From assembly GCF_003121845.1 (NCBI RefSeq), contig NZ_QEWQ01000001.1:558001-622000 (forward strand): a stretch of 64,000 nucleotides of DNA, written 5' to 3'. This stretch comes from Ignatzschineria ureiclastica. Lineage in GTDB: Bacteria; Pseudomonadota; Gammaproteobacteria; Cardiobacteriales; Wohlfahrtiimonadaceae. Both the position numbers and the translations under genes were made by a program. Position 1 is the first letter of the stretch. Each line of letters opens with the position of its first letter. A model generated the notes under the pieces. It saw only the letters and a list, made by a program, of their open reading frames with translations, ran no database searches and was not told where the DNA came from. This document shows positions 26,576 through 35,811 of the stretch, piece by piece.

Positions 26576-28534
26576 ATGAAGCAAATCTGCAAATTATCGG
26601 CTTTAGCGCTAGTAGTTACGCTCAATTTACAAGCCACACAAGCGGCAACTGTTGATCTTCGAGTATTGGAAACCACAGATATCCATAGTAATTTACTCGA
26701 TTTTGATTACTATAAAGATCAGCCAACCGAGCAATTTGGCCTTGTACGCACGGCGACACTCATTAAGAATGCCGAAGAAGAAGCCCCCAATTCCGTCTTA
26801 GTCGATAATGGTGATTTGATTCAAGGCAGCCCACTTGCAGATTATATGGCAGCGAGAGGCATTCATGATGGAGAATCTCATCCAGCGCATACCTTGATGA
26901 ATACCATGGGTTATACGGTGGGGAATTTCGGTAATCATGAGTTTAACTTTGGGCTTGATTATCTTGAGCAAGCCATTGCCGGCGCAGAATTTCCCTATGT
27001 CAATGCTAATGTGATGGATGCCACTACGGGCCTTAATTACTTCAACCCTTACATTATCGTCGATACGCCGGTCATCGATCGAGATGGTCATCCACAGAAT
27101 ATTAAAATTGGCTATATCGGCTTTGTTCCCCCTCAAATTATGATTTGGGATAAGCCCAATTTAGCCGGTAAAGTGACGGTGAATGACATTACCGAAACCG
27201 CTCAAAAATTTGTGCCGGAGATGAAAGCGGAAGGTGCAGATATTATTATCGCAATTCCCCATTCAGGATTCTCACAAGAGCCCTACAAAGCAATGGCAGA
27301 AAACTCCGTTTACTATCTGAGTGAAGTGCCCGGAATAGATGCAATCCTCTTTGGTCATTCCCATGGCGTTTTCCCCAGTGCCTCTTTTGCTGATATTCCC
27401 GGCGTTAATCTCGAAAAAGGCACTATTAATGGGATTCCTGCGGTGATGCCCGGGCAATGGGGGGATCACTTAGGCGTTGTTGATCTTGTCTTAAATGATG
27501 ATGACGGCCATTGGAAAGTCATTGATGCGCAATCTGAAGCGCGCCCCATTTTTGATAAAGCAAATCGCCAAGCGCTTGTGGAACGAGATGAGGATTTAGC
27601 GGCTTTGATAAGCCAGCCCCATGCAGAAACCCGGGAATTTGTCGGCCAACAGATAGGGAAAGCATCCGATAATATGTATAGTTATCTCGCCCTAATTCAG
27701 AGTGATCCAACGGTTCAAATTGTCAATGATGCGCAGGCAGCTTATACTCGCCATTTTATTCAAGGTGATCCCGATTTAGAAGATATCCCGGTATTGTCCG
27801 CAGCAGCGCCTTTTAAAGCTGGCGGCCGGAAAAATGCCCCTCAAGATTTTGTCGAAGTTGAACAAGGGGATCTCACATTCCGTAATGCCGCAGATCTCTA
27901 TCTCTATCCTAATACCCTTGCCGTTGTGAAACTAACCGGTGCTGATGTCATAGAATGGCTTGAGTGTTCCGCTGGAATGTTTAACCAAATTGATCCTGAC
28001 AATCCTGAACCGCAATATCTACTCAATTGGGAAGGATTTAGAACCTATAATTTCGATACAATAAGCGGCGTTGATTATGAAATTGATGTGACGGAACCGG
28101 CAAAATATGATGTGGATTGCCAAGTGATTAATCCTGATGCCAATAGAGTTAAATCGGTGACTTATAATGGCAAGCCCATTGATCTTAATGCACCTTTCTT
28201 AGTAGCCACTAATAATTATCGGGCTTATGGGGGGAAATTTGCCGGCACAGGTGATGAGCATGTGGCCTTTGCTTCTCCTGATGAAAATCGTACTATTCTG
28301 GCAAACTATATTGCCAAAGAGACGAAAGAGAAAGGTGTTGTCACGAGTAAAGCAGTGAATAATTGGCAGTTCAGCCCCATCAAAAGTGATCAACCACTTG
28401 ATATCCGCTTTGAAACATCCCCAAGTGAAAAGGCAGAAGCCTATATTCAAGAGAATGCACAATATCCTGTCAATCGTATGACCACCGATCCCATCGGTTT
28501 TGCGGTATATCAAATTAATTTAATGGGAAAATAG
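26576..28534 (+). CDS. cpdB: 2',3'-cyclic-nucleotide 2'-phosphodiesterase/3'-nucleotidase, periplasmic
   Basis: 652 residues. The signal peptide is about 1-23 (ends TQA). The N-terminal metallophosphatase domain has the dinuclear metal motifs TTDIHSNL at 33-40, [18 protein letters not shown] and FGHSHGVFP. The C-terminal nucleotidase domain contains PFKAGGR and the substrate-stacking region near [11 protein letters not shown]. It hydrolyses 2',3'-cyclic nucleotides and 3'-nucleotides in the periplasm so that bases and phosphate can be recovered. AAAGGAG lies ahead of the ATG. It stands alone between repeats and a terminator. Confidence 0.93.
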   Translation: MKQICKLSALALVVTLNLQATQAATVDLRVLETTDIHSNLLDFDYYKDQPTEQFGLVRTATLIKNAEEEAPNSVLVDNGDLIQGSPLADYMAARGIHDGESHPAHTLMNTMGYTVGNFGNHEFNFGLDYLEQAIAGAEFPYVNANVMDATTGLNYFNPYIIVDTPVIDRDGHPQNIKIGYIGFVPPQIMIWDKPNLAGKVTVNDITETAQKFVPEMKAEGADIIIAIPHSGFSQEPYKAMAENSVYYLSEVPGIDAILFGHSHGVFPSASFADIPGVNLEKGTINGIPAVMPGQWGDHLGVVDLVLNDDDGHWKVIDAQSEARPIFDKANRQALVERDEDLAALISQPHAETREFVGQQIGKASDNMYSYLALIQSDPTVQIVNDAQAAYTRHFIQGDPDLEDIPVLSAAAPFKAGGRKNAPQDFVEVEQGDLTFRNAADLYLYPNTLAVVKLTGADVIEWLECSAGMFNQIDPDNPEPQYLLNWEGFRTYNFDTISGVDYEIDVTEPAKYDVDCQVINPDANRVKSVTYNGKPIDLNAPFLVATNNYRAYGGKFAGTGDEHVAFASPDENRTILANYIAKETKEKGVVTSKAVNNWQFSPIKSDQPLDIRFETSPSEKAEAYIQENAQYPVNRMTTDPIGFAVYQINLMGK

Positions 28535-28580
28535 TCATTCACAGAGTAGAGAAATTAGAAAGATGCAAGAATCTGTGATT

Positions 28581-28614
28581 TATAGTGAGATCGGTTCAAA
28601 ATAAGCTTATTAAA
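28581..28614 (+). mobile_element. MITE fragment, left end only
   Basis: TATAGTGAGATCGGTTCAAA and the adjoining AATAAGCTTATTAAAATGC match the left end of the MITE at 15258 with few differences. After ATGC the match stops and a terminator hairpin begins. The remaining about 140 bp are absent. Confidence 0.65.
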
Positions 28615-28646
28615 ATGCGCTTGAACTTTGGAAGGCTCAAGCGCAT
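28615..28646. terminator. Terminator between cpdB and the receiver gene
   Basis: ATGCGCTTGA at 28615-28624 pairs exactly with TCAAGCGCAT at 28637-28646. A short T-rich stretch follows on the plus strand and an A-rich one precedes it. It lies between convergent genes and probably serves both. Confidence 0.7.
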
Positions 28647-28695
28647 TTCTCTCATAATAGGCAGTCTTTTTAACAATCAATATCGACCGGTTTAA

Positions 28696-29100
28696 TCACT
28701 GATCTTGGCTGTTCTCGATGCTGTTTTGATACTCATCCCAAAGCTTTTTAATCCGCTCATAAAGGAAGGTTTCATCACCACTTTTACTAATAATGCCGAT
28801 CAGCTCTGGTGGGCGCGGCTCTGAATAGAGCACAAGACGATCATTGGTCGTTGTGATAATCCCCGGAATAATCCTTGGCGAAAGCTGCTTTTGTAATTGT
28901 TCAAGCGTTTCAGGTCCACTGCTACCGGGTAATACAAGATCAACGACAATCAGATCTGGCACAATCCCTGTTGCTAAAAGGGTTACTGCTTCTTCATAGC
29001 TATGGCAGAGATAATAGATCTTCTCGGGGAATGTCTCCTCAATACGATGATTAAATTCTGTATCTGCACAGACACAGAGTACTTTGTCTAATCGTTGCAT
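28696..29100 (-). CDS. Stand-alone response-regulator receiver domain protein
   Basis: 134 residues, a single CheY-like domain with no output domain. The phospho-acceptor Asp is in LIVVDLVLPG (about 55-64), the conserved Thr in IITTTND and the conserved Lys in IISKSGD. The acidic pocket at the N-terminus (VLCVCAD) has one Asp rather than two. No histidine kinase lies near, so its partner is elsewhere. It follows hemE and the NUDIX gene on the same strand after a gap of 156 bp. Its target is unknown. Confidence 0.75.
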   Translation of the reverse strand: MQRLDKVLCVCADTEFNHRIEETFPEKIYYLCHSYEEAVTLLATGIVPDLIVVDLVLPGSSGPETLEQLQKQLSPRIIPGIITTTNDRLVLYSEPRPPELIGIISKSGDETFLYERIKKLWDEYQNSIENSQDQ

Positions 29101-29219
29101 ACGTTTATATCCCTCAAATTATCCATTACACATTCTATTGCGCAATCATCTATTAAAAATCAACTACTATAAATTAGCTACTTCAAGTTATTGAAAACAA
29201 CGCTCAATCCCAATTTGGC

Positions 29220-29261
29220 TGGACGAATTTAACTGGACCAATTCAACTAGACCTAACTAAT
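29220..29261. repeat. Three degenerate 14-bp tandem repeats at the 3' end of the NUDIX gene
   Basis: TGGACGAATTTAAC, TGGACCAATTCAAC and TAGACCTAACTAAT follow each other without gaps. The last overlaps the stop codon of the NUDIX gene. Similar short repeats occur at 33264-33310 and in the 3' end of carA. Confidence 0.65.
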
Positions 29262-29706
29262 GTTGTCCAACCCGCCGATCGTAGGCCAGATAAGTGTCAG
29301 ACCATAAGATCACTTCCTGCACTCGCGGTGTTACATGCTTCAGCGCTTCACTTCGCGTAAACCATGCCCAATCACTATGTTCAGGACGACCAATTTCGGG
29401 ATTAATAGGCAAACGAATACCGCGCCGACGAGTTTCGGCCAAGTAATAACGCGCGACCTTTTTACCTCGGAAATAGGGTTCTGTCTCATAATAATCTTGC
29501 CCCCAAGGAAAAGTGAGATCTCGAATCGTCGTCTCTTCCCATACTTCCCGCAAGGCCGTCTCAAGTGGCTTCTCCCCCTCTTCAATCTGCCCTTTTGGAA
29601 AATCCCAAAAGTTAAAAGATTTTAGTAGAAGATAACGAAAAGCCCCTCGATCCCATCGAACAATTACCGCCCCACATGAGAGAATCTCTGGCGGATAACT
29701 ATTCAT
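29257..29706 (-). CDS. NUDIX hydrolase (diadenosine tetraphosphatase-like)
   Basis: 149 residues. The NUDIX box is intact: G-QIEEG-E-KPLETAL-REVWEETTI fits G-x5-E-x7-R-E-U-x-E-E-x-x-U. The N-terminal SCGAVIVRW and WDFPKG motifs resemble bis(5'-nucleosyl)-tetraphosphatases of the MutT/ApaH-replacing type, which clear Ap4A. It starts 3 bp after the hemE stop, so the two are one operon. The exact substrate cannot be settled from sequence. Confidence 0.87.
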   Translation of the reverse strand: MNSYPPEILSCGAVIVRWDRGAFRYLLLKSFNFWDFPKGQIEEGEKPLETALREVWEETTIRDLTFPWGQDYYETEPYFRGKKVARYYLAETRRRGIRLPINPEIGRPEHSDWAWFTRSEALKHVTPRVQEVILWSDTYLAYDRRVGQH

Positions 29707-29709
29707 AAA

Positions 29710-30798
29710 TTACCCTTTTTGCTGACCTAATATATGGTACTGCGGGCTCAATTCATGAACGGCTTCCACCATCGCTTTCACATTTTCAGGATCTATACCT
29801 GGATGAATACCATGACCTAAGTTGAAGATATGCCCTTCATTTTCTCCAACGTGGCCAAATCCTGCGAGAACTTGTCCTACATGCTCACGCACCACTTTCG
29901 GTGTTGAGTAGAGAACGCCAGGATCCATATTCCCTTGAAGCACAACTTGCTGACCGACTTGCGCTTTAGCTTCGCTAATATCCGTCATCCAATCAAGTCC
30001 AAGCCCATTTGCCCCAATCACAGCTTGCTCTTTCAGCCACATACCGCCATTTTTAGTGAATACGATACTAGGAATAGGCGCACCATCATACTCTTTGATC
30101 AAACCATTGATAATCTTCTGCATATAACGAAGCGAGAATTCTTGATAATGCTGTTTAGAGAGAATTCCTCCCCAAGTATCAAAGATCTGCACCGCAGCCG
30201 CCCCACTTTGAATCTGTGCATTGAGATAATCGATTACCACATCCGCTAATTTATCAAGTAGTAGATGCATCGCTTCAGGATGTTCATACATAAAGCCACG
30301 CACTTTACCGAAATCTTTACTGCTACCGCCTTCGATCATATAGGTTGCAAGCGTCCAAGGGCTACCGGTAAAACCAATCAACGGTACTTCATTTTTAAGT
30401 GCTTTACGAATGGTTGACACGGCATTCATCACATAGCCAAGTTCATCATTCACATCGATCTTCGGCAATGCTTCGATATCCGCTACCGACTCAATAGGTT
30501 TAGCAAAAACCGGCCCTTTACCTGAAACGAAGCTAAGATCTAAGCCCATCGCATCAGGAATGGTCAAAATATCAGAGAAGAGAATCGCCGCATCAAAGCC
30601 AAATCGATCAATGGGCTGCAGTGTTACTTCACAAGCAAACTCGGCATTACGGCAGAGCGACATAAAATCCCCTGCTTTTGCCCGAACAGCACGATACTCA
30701 GGGAGATAACGGCCCGCTTGACGCATCATCCATACAGGCGTACGATCCACTGGCTCTTTGAGTAGCGCACGAATAAAACGATCATTTTTATAAGTCAT
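29710..30798 (-). CDS. hemE: Uroporphyrinogen decarboxylase
   Basis: 362 residues, normal length. The N-terminal signature [16 protein letters not shown] holds the substrate-binding Arg residues, and [16 protein letters not shown] is the second family signature. ILFSDIL contains the catalytic Asp region and [12 protein letters not shown] lies near the C-terminus. It removes four acetate carboxyls from uroporphyrinogen III to give coproporphyrinogen III in haem synthesis. It is divergent from rpsB. Confidence 0.97.
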   Translation of the reverse strand: MTYKNDRFIRALLKEPVDRTPVWMMRQAGRYLPEYRAVRAKAGDFMSLCRNAEFACEVTLQPIDRFGFDAAILFSDILTIPDAMGLDLSFVSGKGPVFAKPIESVADIEALPKIDVNDELGYVMNAVSTIRKALKNEVPLIGFTGSPWTLATYMIEGGSSKDFGKVRGFMYEHPEAMHLLLDKLADVVIDYLNAQIQSGAAAVQIFDTWGGILSKQHYQEFSLRYMQKIINGLIKEYDGAPIPSIVFTKNGGMWLKEQAVIGANGLGLDWMTDISEAKAQVGQQVVLQGNMDPGVLYSTPKVVREHVGQVLAGFGHVGENEGHIFNLGHGIHPGIDPENVKAMVEAVHELSPQYHILGQQKG

Positions 30799-30832
30799 TG
30801 TTCTATCCTAAGTCTTAAATTATATCGCCGAA

Positions 30833-30841
30833 ATTATACCA
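30833..30841 (-). promoter_or_regulatory. hemE: Extended -10 promoter of hemE
   Basis: Read on the minus strand this is TGGTATAAT, an extended -10 (TG-n-TATAAT) about 35-40 bp before the hemE ATG. No convincing -35 box is visible, as is common with extended -10 promoters. A second TATAAT lies closer to the gene at about 30819-30824. Confidence 0.5.
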
Positions 30842-30882
30842 TAAGACGTACCGTTCCTCCCCTTAATATTATTTTAAATTGC

Positions 30883-30911
30883 TAGATAAAATCTTACGTT
30901 AGCGCTATAAT
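30883..30911 (+). promoter_or_regulatory. rpsB: Probable rpsB promoter
   Basis: A perfect TATAAT at 30906-30911 with a weak TAGATA 17 bp upstream. ACGGGGC follows the -10 box, a GC-rich discriminator like those of stringently controlled ribosomal-protein promoters. Confidence 0.55.
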
Positions 30912-31222
30912 ACGGGGCTTGTCATTTTTAAGAGCCGATCCCGTTACTTCTTGATATGGGCAACCATTTTGAGAGTGATCTGGTGATGACTGTTAAAGAG
31001 GATAATTACGCGTAAGTTGAGGGTCACAAAATATTGTAATCCGTATTTTTGATACGTTTCATACATTTAAATCGGCCTTATACTTACATTTTTTATTTTA
31101 CATTACTCACAGATTTTCAAACCTAAACGGGGGTGCTTGCGTAGATTTCAGCAATGGAACTTCGACAAGTTACGTTTACGGATGATCTGGAGGCTTAACC
31201 CTAAATTATAAAAGGAAAAATT
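30912..31222 (+). promoter_or_regulatory. rpsB: Long 5' leader of rpsB-tsf, likely autoregulatory
   Basis: About 300 nt separate the promoter from the rpsB ATG and contain no gene. Leaders of rpsB in gammaproteobacteria are bound by S2, which represses the operon. GGGGGTGCTTGCG near 31129 and GATGATCTGGAGG near 31182 look like structured segments, but I cannot fold the region reliably. AAAGGAAAAATT supplies the ribosome site. Confidence 0.45.
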
Positions 31223-31993
31223 ATGTCACAAGTTTCTATGCGCGATATGCTCGAAGCGGGCGTTCACTTCGGCCATCAAACTCGTTTTTGGAATCCAAAA
31301 ATGAAACCTTATATCTTTGGCTCACGTTCAAAGATTCATATCATTAACTTAGAAGAAACGCTTCCTATGTTTAATGATGCGATGAACTTTATCTCTAAAG
31401 TTGCATCACAAAATGGTCGTGTATTGTTCGTAGGTACAAAACGCGCAGCCTCTGACATTATCACAGAACAAGCTAAACGTGCAGGTATGCCTTACGTTAA
31501 CCATCGCTGGTTAGGTGGTATGCTTACTAACTTCAAAACTGTTCGTAACTCAATTCGTCGTCTTCGTGAAATCGAAGAGATGAAAGCTGATGGTTCTCTT
31601 GAGCGTTTAACTAAAAAAGAAGGTATTCTTTTAGAGCGTGAACTCAACAAACTTGAGAAAAGCCTCGGCGGTATCAAAGAGATGCCAAACATTCCTGATG
31701 CAATTTTCATCATCGATGTAGGCTACGAAAGCAATGCAGTTGCAGAAGCTAGAAAAATGGGTATTCCTGTGATTGGCGTTGTAGATACTAACAGCTCACC
31801 AGACAATATCGATTACGTTATTCCTGGTAACGATGATGCGATCCGTGCAATTCAACTCTATGCAACAGCAGCCGCTGATGCAATCATTGAAGGTCGTGGT
31901 TCAAATGCACAATTGGTTTCTCAAGATCTTCAAGAGAAAGATCAATTTGTAGAAGTCGTAGAAGAAGTTGTTGAAGTAGAAGCAGCAGAATAA
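31223..31993 (+). CDS. rpsB: 30S ribosomal protein S2
   Basis: 256 residues. It opens [20 protein letters not shown], the universal S2 start, and contains [21 protein letters not shown] and [17 protein letters not shown]. It is part of the small-subunit platform and is assembled late. The tail after about residue 235 is Glu/Val-rich ([12 protein letters not shown]), slightly longer than in E. coli. It forms an operon with tsf, about 100 bp downstream. Codon use is of the highly expressed type. Confidence 0.98.
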   Translation: MSQVSMRDMLEAGVHFGHQTRFWNPKMKPYIFGSRSKIHIINLEETLPMFNDAMNFISKVASQNGRVLFVGTKRAASDIITEQAKRAGMPYVNHRWLGGMLTNFKTVRNSIRRLREIEEMKADGSLERLTKKEGILLERELNKLEKSLGGIKEMPNIPDAIFIIDVGYESNAVAEARKMGIPVIGVVDTNSSPDNIDYVIPGNDDAIRAIQLYATAAADAIIEGRGSNAQLVSQDLQEKDQFVEVVEEVVEVEAAE

Positions 31994-32095
31994 TGCATTA
32001 TTGAGTGTCATCGAGATCTTGCTTGCAAGTACTTTATGGCACTCAATCTTCTTCCTCTTTTCTAATTAACTTTTCATTGATAAAGGTATTTTATA

Positions 32096-32959
32096 ATGGC
32101 AATTACAGCAGCTATGGTAAAAGAACTCCGTGAGCGTACGGGTTCTGGAATGATGGAATGCAAAAAAGCATTAACAGAGACAAATGGTGATATCGAAGCA
32201 GCAATCGAATTGATGCGTAAAAACGGCCAAGCAAAAGCTGATAAAAAAGCAGATCGTGCAGCGGCTGAAGGGACTCTTTTAGTACGTAACGACGATAAAT
32301 TCGGCGTGATCGTAGAAGTCAACTGTGAAACTGACTTCGTCACTAAAAACGAAGACTTTATCGCATTCTCTAATAAAGTTGCAGATATCGCTTTCGAAAA
32401 ACGTGCAACTTGCATCGATGACTTAGCAGATATCACTGTTGACGGTATCTCTCTTGATGAAGCGCGTAAAAACCTCATCGCGAAAATCGGTGAAAACATC
32501 ACTGTTCGTCGCGTCGCAGGTATCGAAGCAAAAGGCACAATCGGTGCATATCTTCACGGTATCCGTATTGCAGCAATCGTTGACGTTGAAGGTGGAAACG
32601 CTGAACTTCCACGCGACATCGCAATGCACATCGCAGCAGCTAAACCTATTTGTGTAGACGCATCTGGCGTTCCTAGCGATATCTTGGATAAAGAGCGTGA
32701 AATTTTCACAGCACAAGCGGCTGAATCAGGACGCCCTGCAGATATCCAAGAGAAAATGATCGAAGGCCGTATCCGTAAATATCTTGAAGAAGTGACACTT
32801 GTAGGTCAAGCGTTCGTTAAAGATCCTGACACAACTGTTGAAAAACTTCTTAAATCTGAATCAGCAAAAGTGAACAGCTTTGTTCGTTTAGAGCTTGGTG
32901 AAGGTGTTGAAATTGTTGAATCTGACTTCGCTGCAGAAGTGATGGAACAATTAAAATAA
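32096..32959 (+). CDS. tsf: Elongation factor Ts
   Basis: 287 residues. The N-terminal VKELRERTGSGMMECKKAL is the EF-Ts signature, and VNCETDFVTKN and the TDF finger follow at about 79-89. The protein exchanges GDP for GTP on EF-Tu in the cytoplasm. The order rpsB-tsf is conserved in bacteria, and a hairpin terminator at 33021-33055 closes the operon. Confidence 0.98.
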   Translation: MAITAAMVKELRERTGSGMMECKKALTETNGDIEAAIELMRKNGQAKADKKADRAAAEGTLLVRNDDKFGVIVEVNCETDFVTKNEDFIAFSNKVADIAFEKRATCIDDLADITVDGISLDEARKNLIAKIGENITVRRVAGIEAKGTIGAYLHGIRIAAIVDVEGGNAELPRDIAMHIAAAKPICVDASGVPSDILDKEREIFTAQAAESGRPADIQEKMIEGRIRKYLEEVTLVGQAFVKDPDTTVEKLLKSESAKVNSFVRLELGEGVEIVESDFAAEVMEQLK

Positions 32960-33020
32960 GATTTATAAAAATAAGATTCATATACTGATCGATTCGATGA
33001 GTCACTAAACAGAATCAAAG

Positions 33021-33055
33021 AAAAAGAGTGAGGATTGATTCCCCACTCTTTTTTT
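33021..33055 (+). terminator. Terminator of rpsB-tsf
   Basis: AAAGAGTG pairs with CACTCTTT around a short GGATTGATTCC inner stem-loop, followed by a run of seven or more T. It is placed 60 bp after the tsf stop. Confidence 0.88.
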
Positions 33056-33067
33056 GTGCCTACTTCT

Positions 33068-33240
33068 TATAGTAGTATCGGTTCAAAATAAGCTTATTTA
33101 AATGCCGGCGCATCAGCTGATCGAGGCGAGAAAACTGTTCTATCCCGCATCTTGCAAGTATTATTGAGTACGATTTGATGTACTTTTAAATCCCACACTA
33201 GCTACTTAAAACTATTTTTTCTTAAACCAAATTTACTATA
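33068..33240 (+). mobile_element. MITE copy 2, after tsf
   Basis: 173 bp from TATAGT to ACTATA, the same length as copy 1 and in the same orientation. TATCGGTTCAAAATAAGC at the left, ATGCCGGCGCATC, a CCCGCATCTTGCAAGT core and CTTAAACCAAATTTACTATA at the right are shared. It starts just behind the tsf terminator. No coding capacity. Confidence 0.78.
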
Positions 33241-33263
33241 AATGACATTATTAAATTCAAAAA

Positions 33264-33310
33264 TGACTTTAACTAATTGACTTTAACTAATTGACTTTAA
33301 CTAATTGACT
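33264..33310. repeat. 14-bp perfect tandem repeat, 3.4 copies
   Basis: TGACTTTAACTAAT occurs three times without gaps, followed by TGACT. It lies in the 505-bp gap between tsf and clcA, right after MITE copy 2. Apart from the terminator, the MITE and this repeat the gap has no gene. Confidence 0.9.
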
Positions 33311-33464
33311 ACATCGATAACTCATTAAATAAAAATAATAAACACAATACAATATCCACTTAAAATATCGATATCTATTTTTTATTATTTTATTGCTTAT
33401 TATAGATTATAATAATGACCGTTATTTCAAACTTGTTACTGCCTCACTACTGAAGGATTTTATT

Positions 33465-34862
33465 TTGAAATTTAAGTTTATCGACCAATTAATTAAAAGC
33501 GATAAAACACCGCTCCATATCTTACTACTATCGGCGATCATTGGGGCTTGCGCAGGCCTGCTCGGTGTCGCTTTTCAATTTAGTGTGGATTTTATCTCTA
33601 CCATTCGCGTCAGTAAAGTTGAGCAATATCTCTCTGACCCGCTTCATATTGCCATCGCAATCTTTATTGTCTCGATGATCTTGAGCATGATCTCTTACTA
33701 TATTGTGAAACGCTTTGCACCAGAAGCGGGTGGTTCGGGGATTCCGGAAGTAGAGGGAGCACTTGAAGATCTCCGCCCTGTTCGCTGGTGGAGAGTATTG
33801 CCGGTAAAATTCTTAGGGGGATTAGGTACGCTCGGCTCCGGAATGGTACTCGGCCGCGAAGGGCCCACCGTACAGATGGGAGCCAATATTGCGGGAATGT
33901 TTGCCGATATCTTTCGTCTTAAGCAAGGAGAAAATCGCCATATTCTATTAGCATCCGGCGCAGCTGCAGGTCTTTCTGCCGCCTTTAATGCCCCACTGGC
34001 AGGTATTATCTTTGTTATTGAAGAGATGCGAAGTGAGTTTAAATACGGTTTAATCTCTTTTAAATCGGTACTGATTGGCTCTGTTATGGCCACGATTGTT
34101 TTCCGCGTTATCTATGGTAGTAGCACGCTCCTTAATATTGGTACCTTTGATCACGTCGATCTATCTGCACTTTGGCTCTTCTTACTCTTAGGGTTTTTAA
34201 TGGGACTTGTTGGCCTCTCCTTTAACCGCTCGTTACTCTTCTTACAAGATCGCTTCGAAGCGTTTTATAGAGGGAAAATGCTTCGCTTTGTGATTACAGG
34301 TGGCATTATTGGAGGTTCTTGTGGTGTCATTGCGCTCTATCTGCCGGATCTCGTAGGGGAAGGCTTTAATGTAATCCACGCTTGGCGCAATGGCTCCTTT
34401 ACGCTACAGATGTTACTCATCATCTTTCTACTGCGCTTTTTAACCTCTATTATCTGCTTTAGCTCCGGCGCTACCGGCGGTATTTTCTCACCATTATTAG
34501 CCCTCGGAACACTTTTTGGGGCACTTTTTGGGGATTATGCCATTCATTTCTTCCCGCAATATGAGCTACATACAGGCATCTTTGCTATTGCCGGTATGGG
34601 CGCGCTCTTTGCGGCAACGGTACGTGCGCCTTTAACAGGAGCGATCTTAGTACTAGAACTCACCAGCAGTTTCACCCTTATTTTACCGATGCTCATTACC
34701 TGCTTAGGGGCAACGATTGCAGCGCAACTCTTTGGTGGTCATCCGCTCTATACGGTACTACTTGAGAAAACACTTCTCAAGAACCATCAACCAATTCGCA
34801 ATCCTCTTGATACGCCCAATTGCGAACCTAGATCGACAGCTTCGACTGAAACAAAATCATAA
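33465..34862 (+). CDS. clcA: H(+)/Cl(-) exchange transporter (ClC family)
   Basis: A protein of about 465 residues with about 16-18 membrane helices. Chloride-pathway motifs are GGSGIPE, GREGPTVQMG (gating Glu) and SSGATGGIFSPLLALG. FVIEEMRSEF carries the internal proton-pathway Glu seen in exchangers. It trades chloride for protons across the inner membrane, as in acid resistance. The annotated start is a TTG with AAGGA 7 bp before it, giving a length close to E. coli ClcA. A TTG at 33393 would add 24 residues without a ribosome site. Confidence 0.92.
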   Translation: MKFKFIDQLIKSDKTPLHILLLSAIIGACAGLLGVAFQFSVDFISTIRVSKVEQYLSDPLHIAIAIFIVSMILSMISYYIVKRFAPEAGGSGIPEVEGALEDLRPVRWWRVLPVKFLGGLGTLGSGMVLGREGPTVQMGANIAGMFADIFRLKQGENRHILLASGAAAGLSAAFNAPLAGIIFVIEEMRSEFKYGLISFKSVLIGSVMATIVFRVIYGSSTLLNIGTFDHVDLSALWLFLLLGFLMGLVGLSFNRSLLFLQDRFEAFYRGKMLRFVITGGIIGGSCGVIALYLPDLVGEGFNVIHAWRNGSFTLQMLLIIFLLRFLTSIICFSSGATGGIFSPLLALGTLFGALFGDYAIHFFPQYELHTGIFAIAGMGALFAATVRAPLTGAILVLELTSSFTLILPMLITCLGATIAAQLFGGHPLYTVLLEKTLLKNHQPIRNPLDTPNCEPRSTASTETKS

Positions 34863-34907
34863 TCAGGAAGCATAATGAGGTAATTGTCATTAGTAATAAG
34901 ACAAATG

Positions 34908-34934
34908 AGAGCCGTTACAAGACGGCTCTTTTTT
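34908..34934 (+). terminator. Terminator of clcA
   Basis: AGAGCCGT and ACGGCTCT form a perfect 8-bp stem with a 6-nt loop, followed by TTTTT. Confidence 0.9.
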
Positions 34935-34994
34935 ATATCCGCTTATACAAAACTATTCGCAGATATGAGATTCTTCTTGAGATGCAACTACCCT

Positions 34995-35640
34995 CTCCGG
35001 AATCAGGTTTAATTTGAAACAAATAAGATAATTAATCTCATCGCCGGGGCGAATGACCTTGCTCTTGCAACAATTGTGCGCCGGCAGATTAGGTATCTTC
35101 AATACCGAGAGATTAGAAATCACTCACTTGCGAGCGCAGGATCCCTCTGGAATTGCAAGCATTCCCTCCCGCCGCAAATTACCCCCTATTTAGAATCACT
35201 CAGAAGAGTTTCCTCATCGCCGGGGCGAATGACCTTGCGCTTGCAACAATTACGTGCCGGCAAATTAGGCATTTCTAATACCGAGAGATTAGAAATCACT
35301 CACTTGCGGGCGCAGGATCTCTCTGGAATTGCAAATATTCCCTCCCGCCGCGAATTAGCCCCTATTTAGAATCACTCAGAAGATTAATCTCATCGCCGGA
35401 GCGAATGACCTTACTCTTGCAACAATTGCGTGCCGGCAGATTAGGCCTCTCTAATACCGAAAGATTAGAAATCACTCACTTGCGGGCGCAGGATCTCTCT
35501 GGAATTGCAAATATTCCCTCCCGCCACGAATTACCCCCTATTTAGAATCACTCAGAAGAGTTTCCTCATCGCCGGGCGAATGACCCCGCGCTTGCAACAA
35601 TTGTGCGCCGGCAGATTAGGCATCTAATACCGAGAGATTC
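34995..35640 (-). repeat. Tandem array of the multi-hairpin repeat, subfamily 2 (176-bp period)
   Basis: About 3.4 units lie head-to-tail; the CGCCGGGGC/CGCCGGAGC/CGCCGGGCG anchor recurs at 35042, 35218, 35394 and 35570, exactly 176 bp apart. Read on the minus strand a unit contains GGCGGGAGGGAAT, TTTGCAATTCCAGA, TGCGCCCGC, a TTTCTAAT/ATTAGAAA hairpin, TGCCGGCAC and TTCGCCCCGGCGATGA. Several blocks match copies A-G, but the GCGCGAAAGCGC stem is replaced by the AT-rich hairpin. The left edge (34996-35024) still resembles the linker of the first subfamily. Open frames across the array are repeat artefacts. Confidence 0.9.
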
Positions 35641-35660
35641 AAAAAATCGAGATAAGAAAA

Positions 35661-35686
35661 AACCTCTTACATTTCTGTAAGAGGTT
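35661..35686 (-). terminator. Terminator of tRNA-Val
   Basis: AACCTCTTAC and GTAAGAGGTT form a perfect 10-bp stem with a 6-nt loop. On the minus strand it is followed by a T-rich run. It sits 8 bp downstream of the tRNA 3' end. Confidence 0.9.
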
Positions 35687-35694
35687 TGTCTATT

Positions 35695-35770
35695 TGGTGG
35701 GTGCTGAGGGGTTCGAACCCCCGACCCTCGCCTTGTAAGGGCGATGCTCTACCAACTGAGCTAAGCACCC
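35695..35770 (-). tRNA. tRNA-Val (anticodon TAC)
   Basis: A 76-nt cloverleaf with encoded CCA. The acceptor stem is GGGTGCT/AGCACCC, the D arm GCTC...GAGC, the anticodon stem TCGCC/GGCGA with loop CTTACAA (anticodon TAC, reading GTA and probably GTG), and the T arm contains GGTTCGAACCCC. A consensus promoter lies just upstream and a terminator just downstream, so it is a single-gene transcript. Confidence 0.97.
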
Positions 35771-35782
35771 AATAGAAGAGAA

Positions 35783-35811
35783 ATTATATTCAATTCTGTT
35801 GGCGTTGTCAA
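35783..35811 (-). promoter_or_regulatory. Consensus sigma-70 promoter of tRNA-Val
   Basis: On the minus strand: TTGACA, a 17-bp spacer, TATAAT. Both hexamers are perfect, and the expected start lies about 6 bp before the tRNA. Confidence 0.93.

Noticed and set aside
33393-33464. N-terminal extension of ClcA
   Set aside because: The TTG at 33393 lacks a ribosome site, while TTG 33465 has AAGGA at good spacing and gives the usual length.
35076-35369. Open frame of 97 codons in the 176-bp array
   Set aside because: It spans tandem units and repeats its own sequence; no ribosome site; the repeat period explains the open frame.
34995-35640. CRISPR array
   Set aside because: The period is 176 bp with nearly identical whole units and no unique spacers; no cas genes are near.
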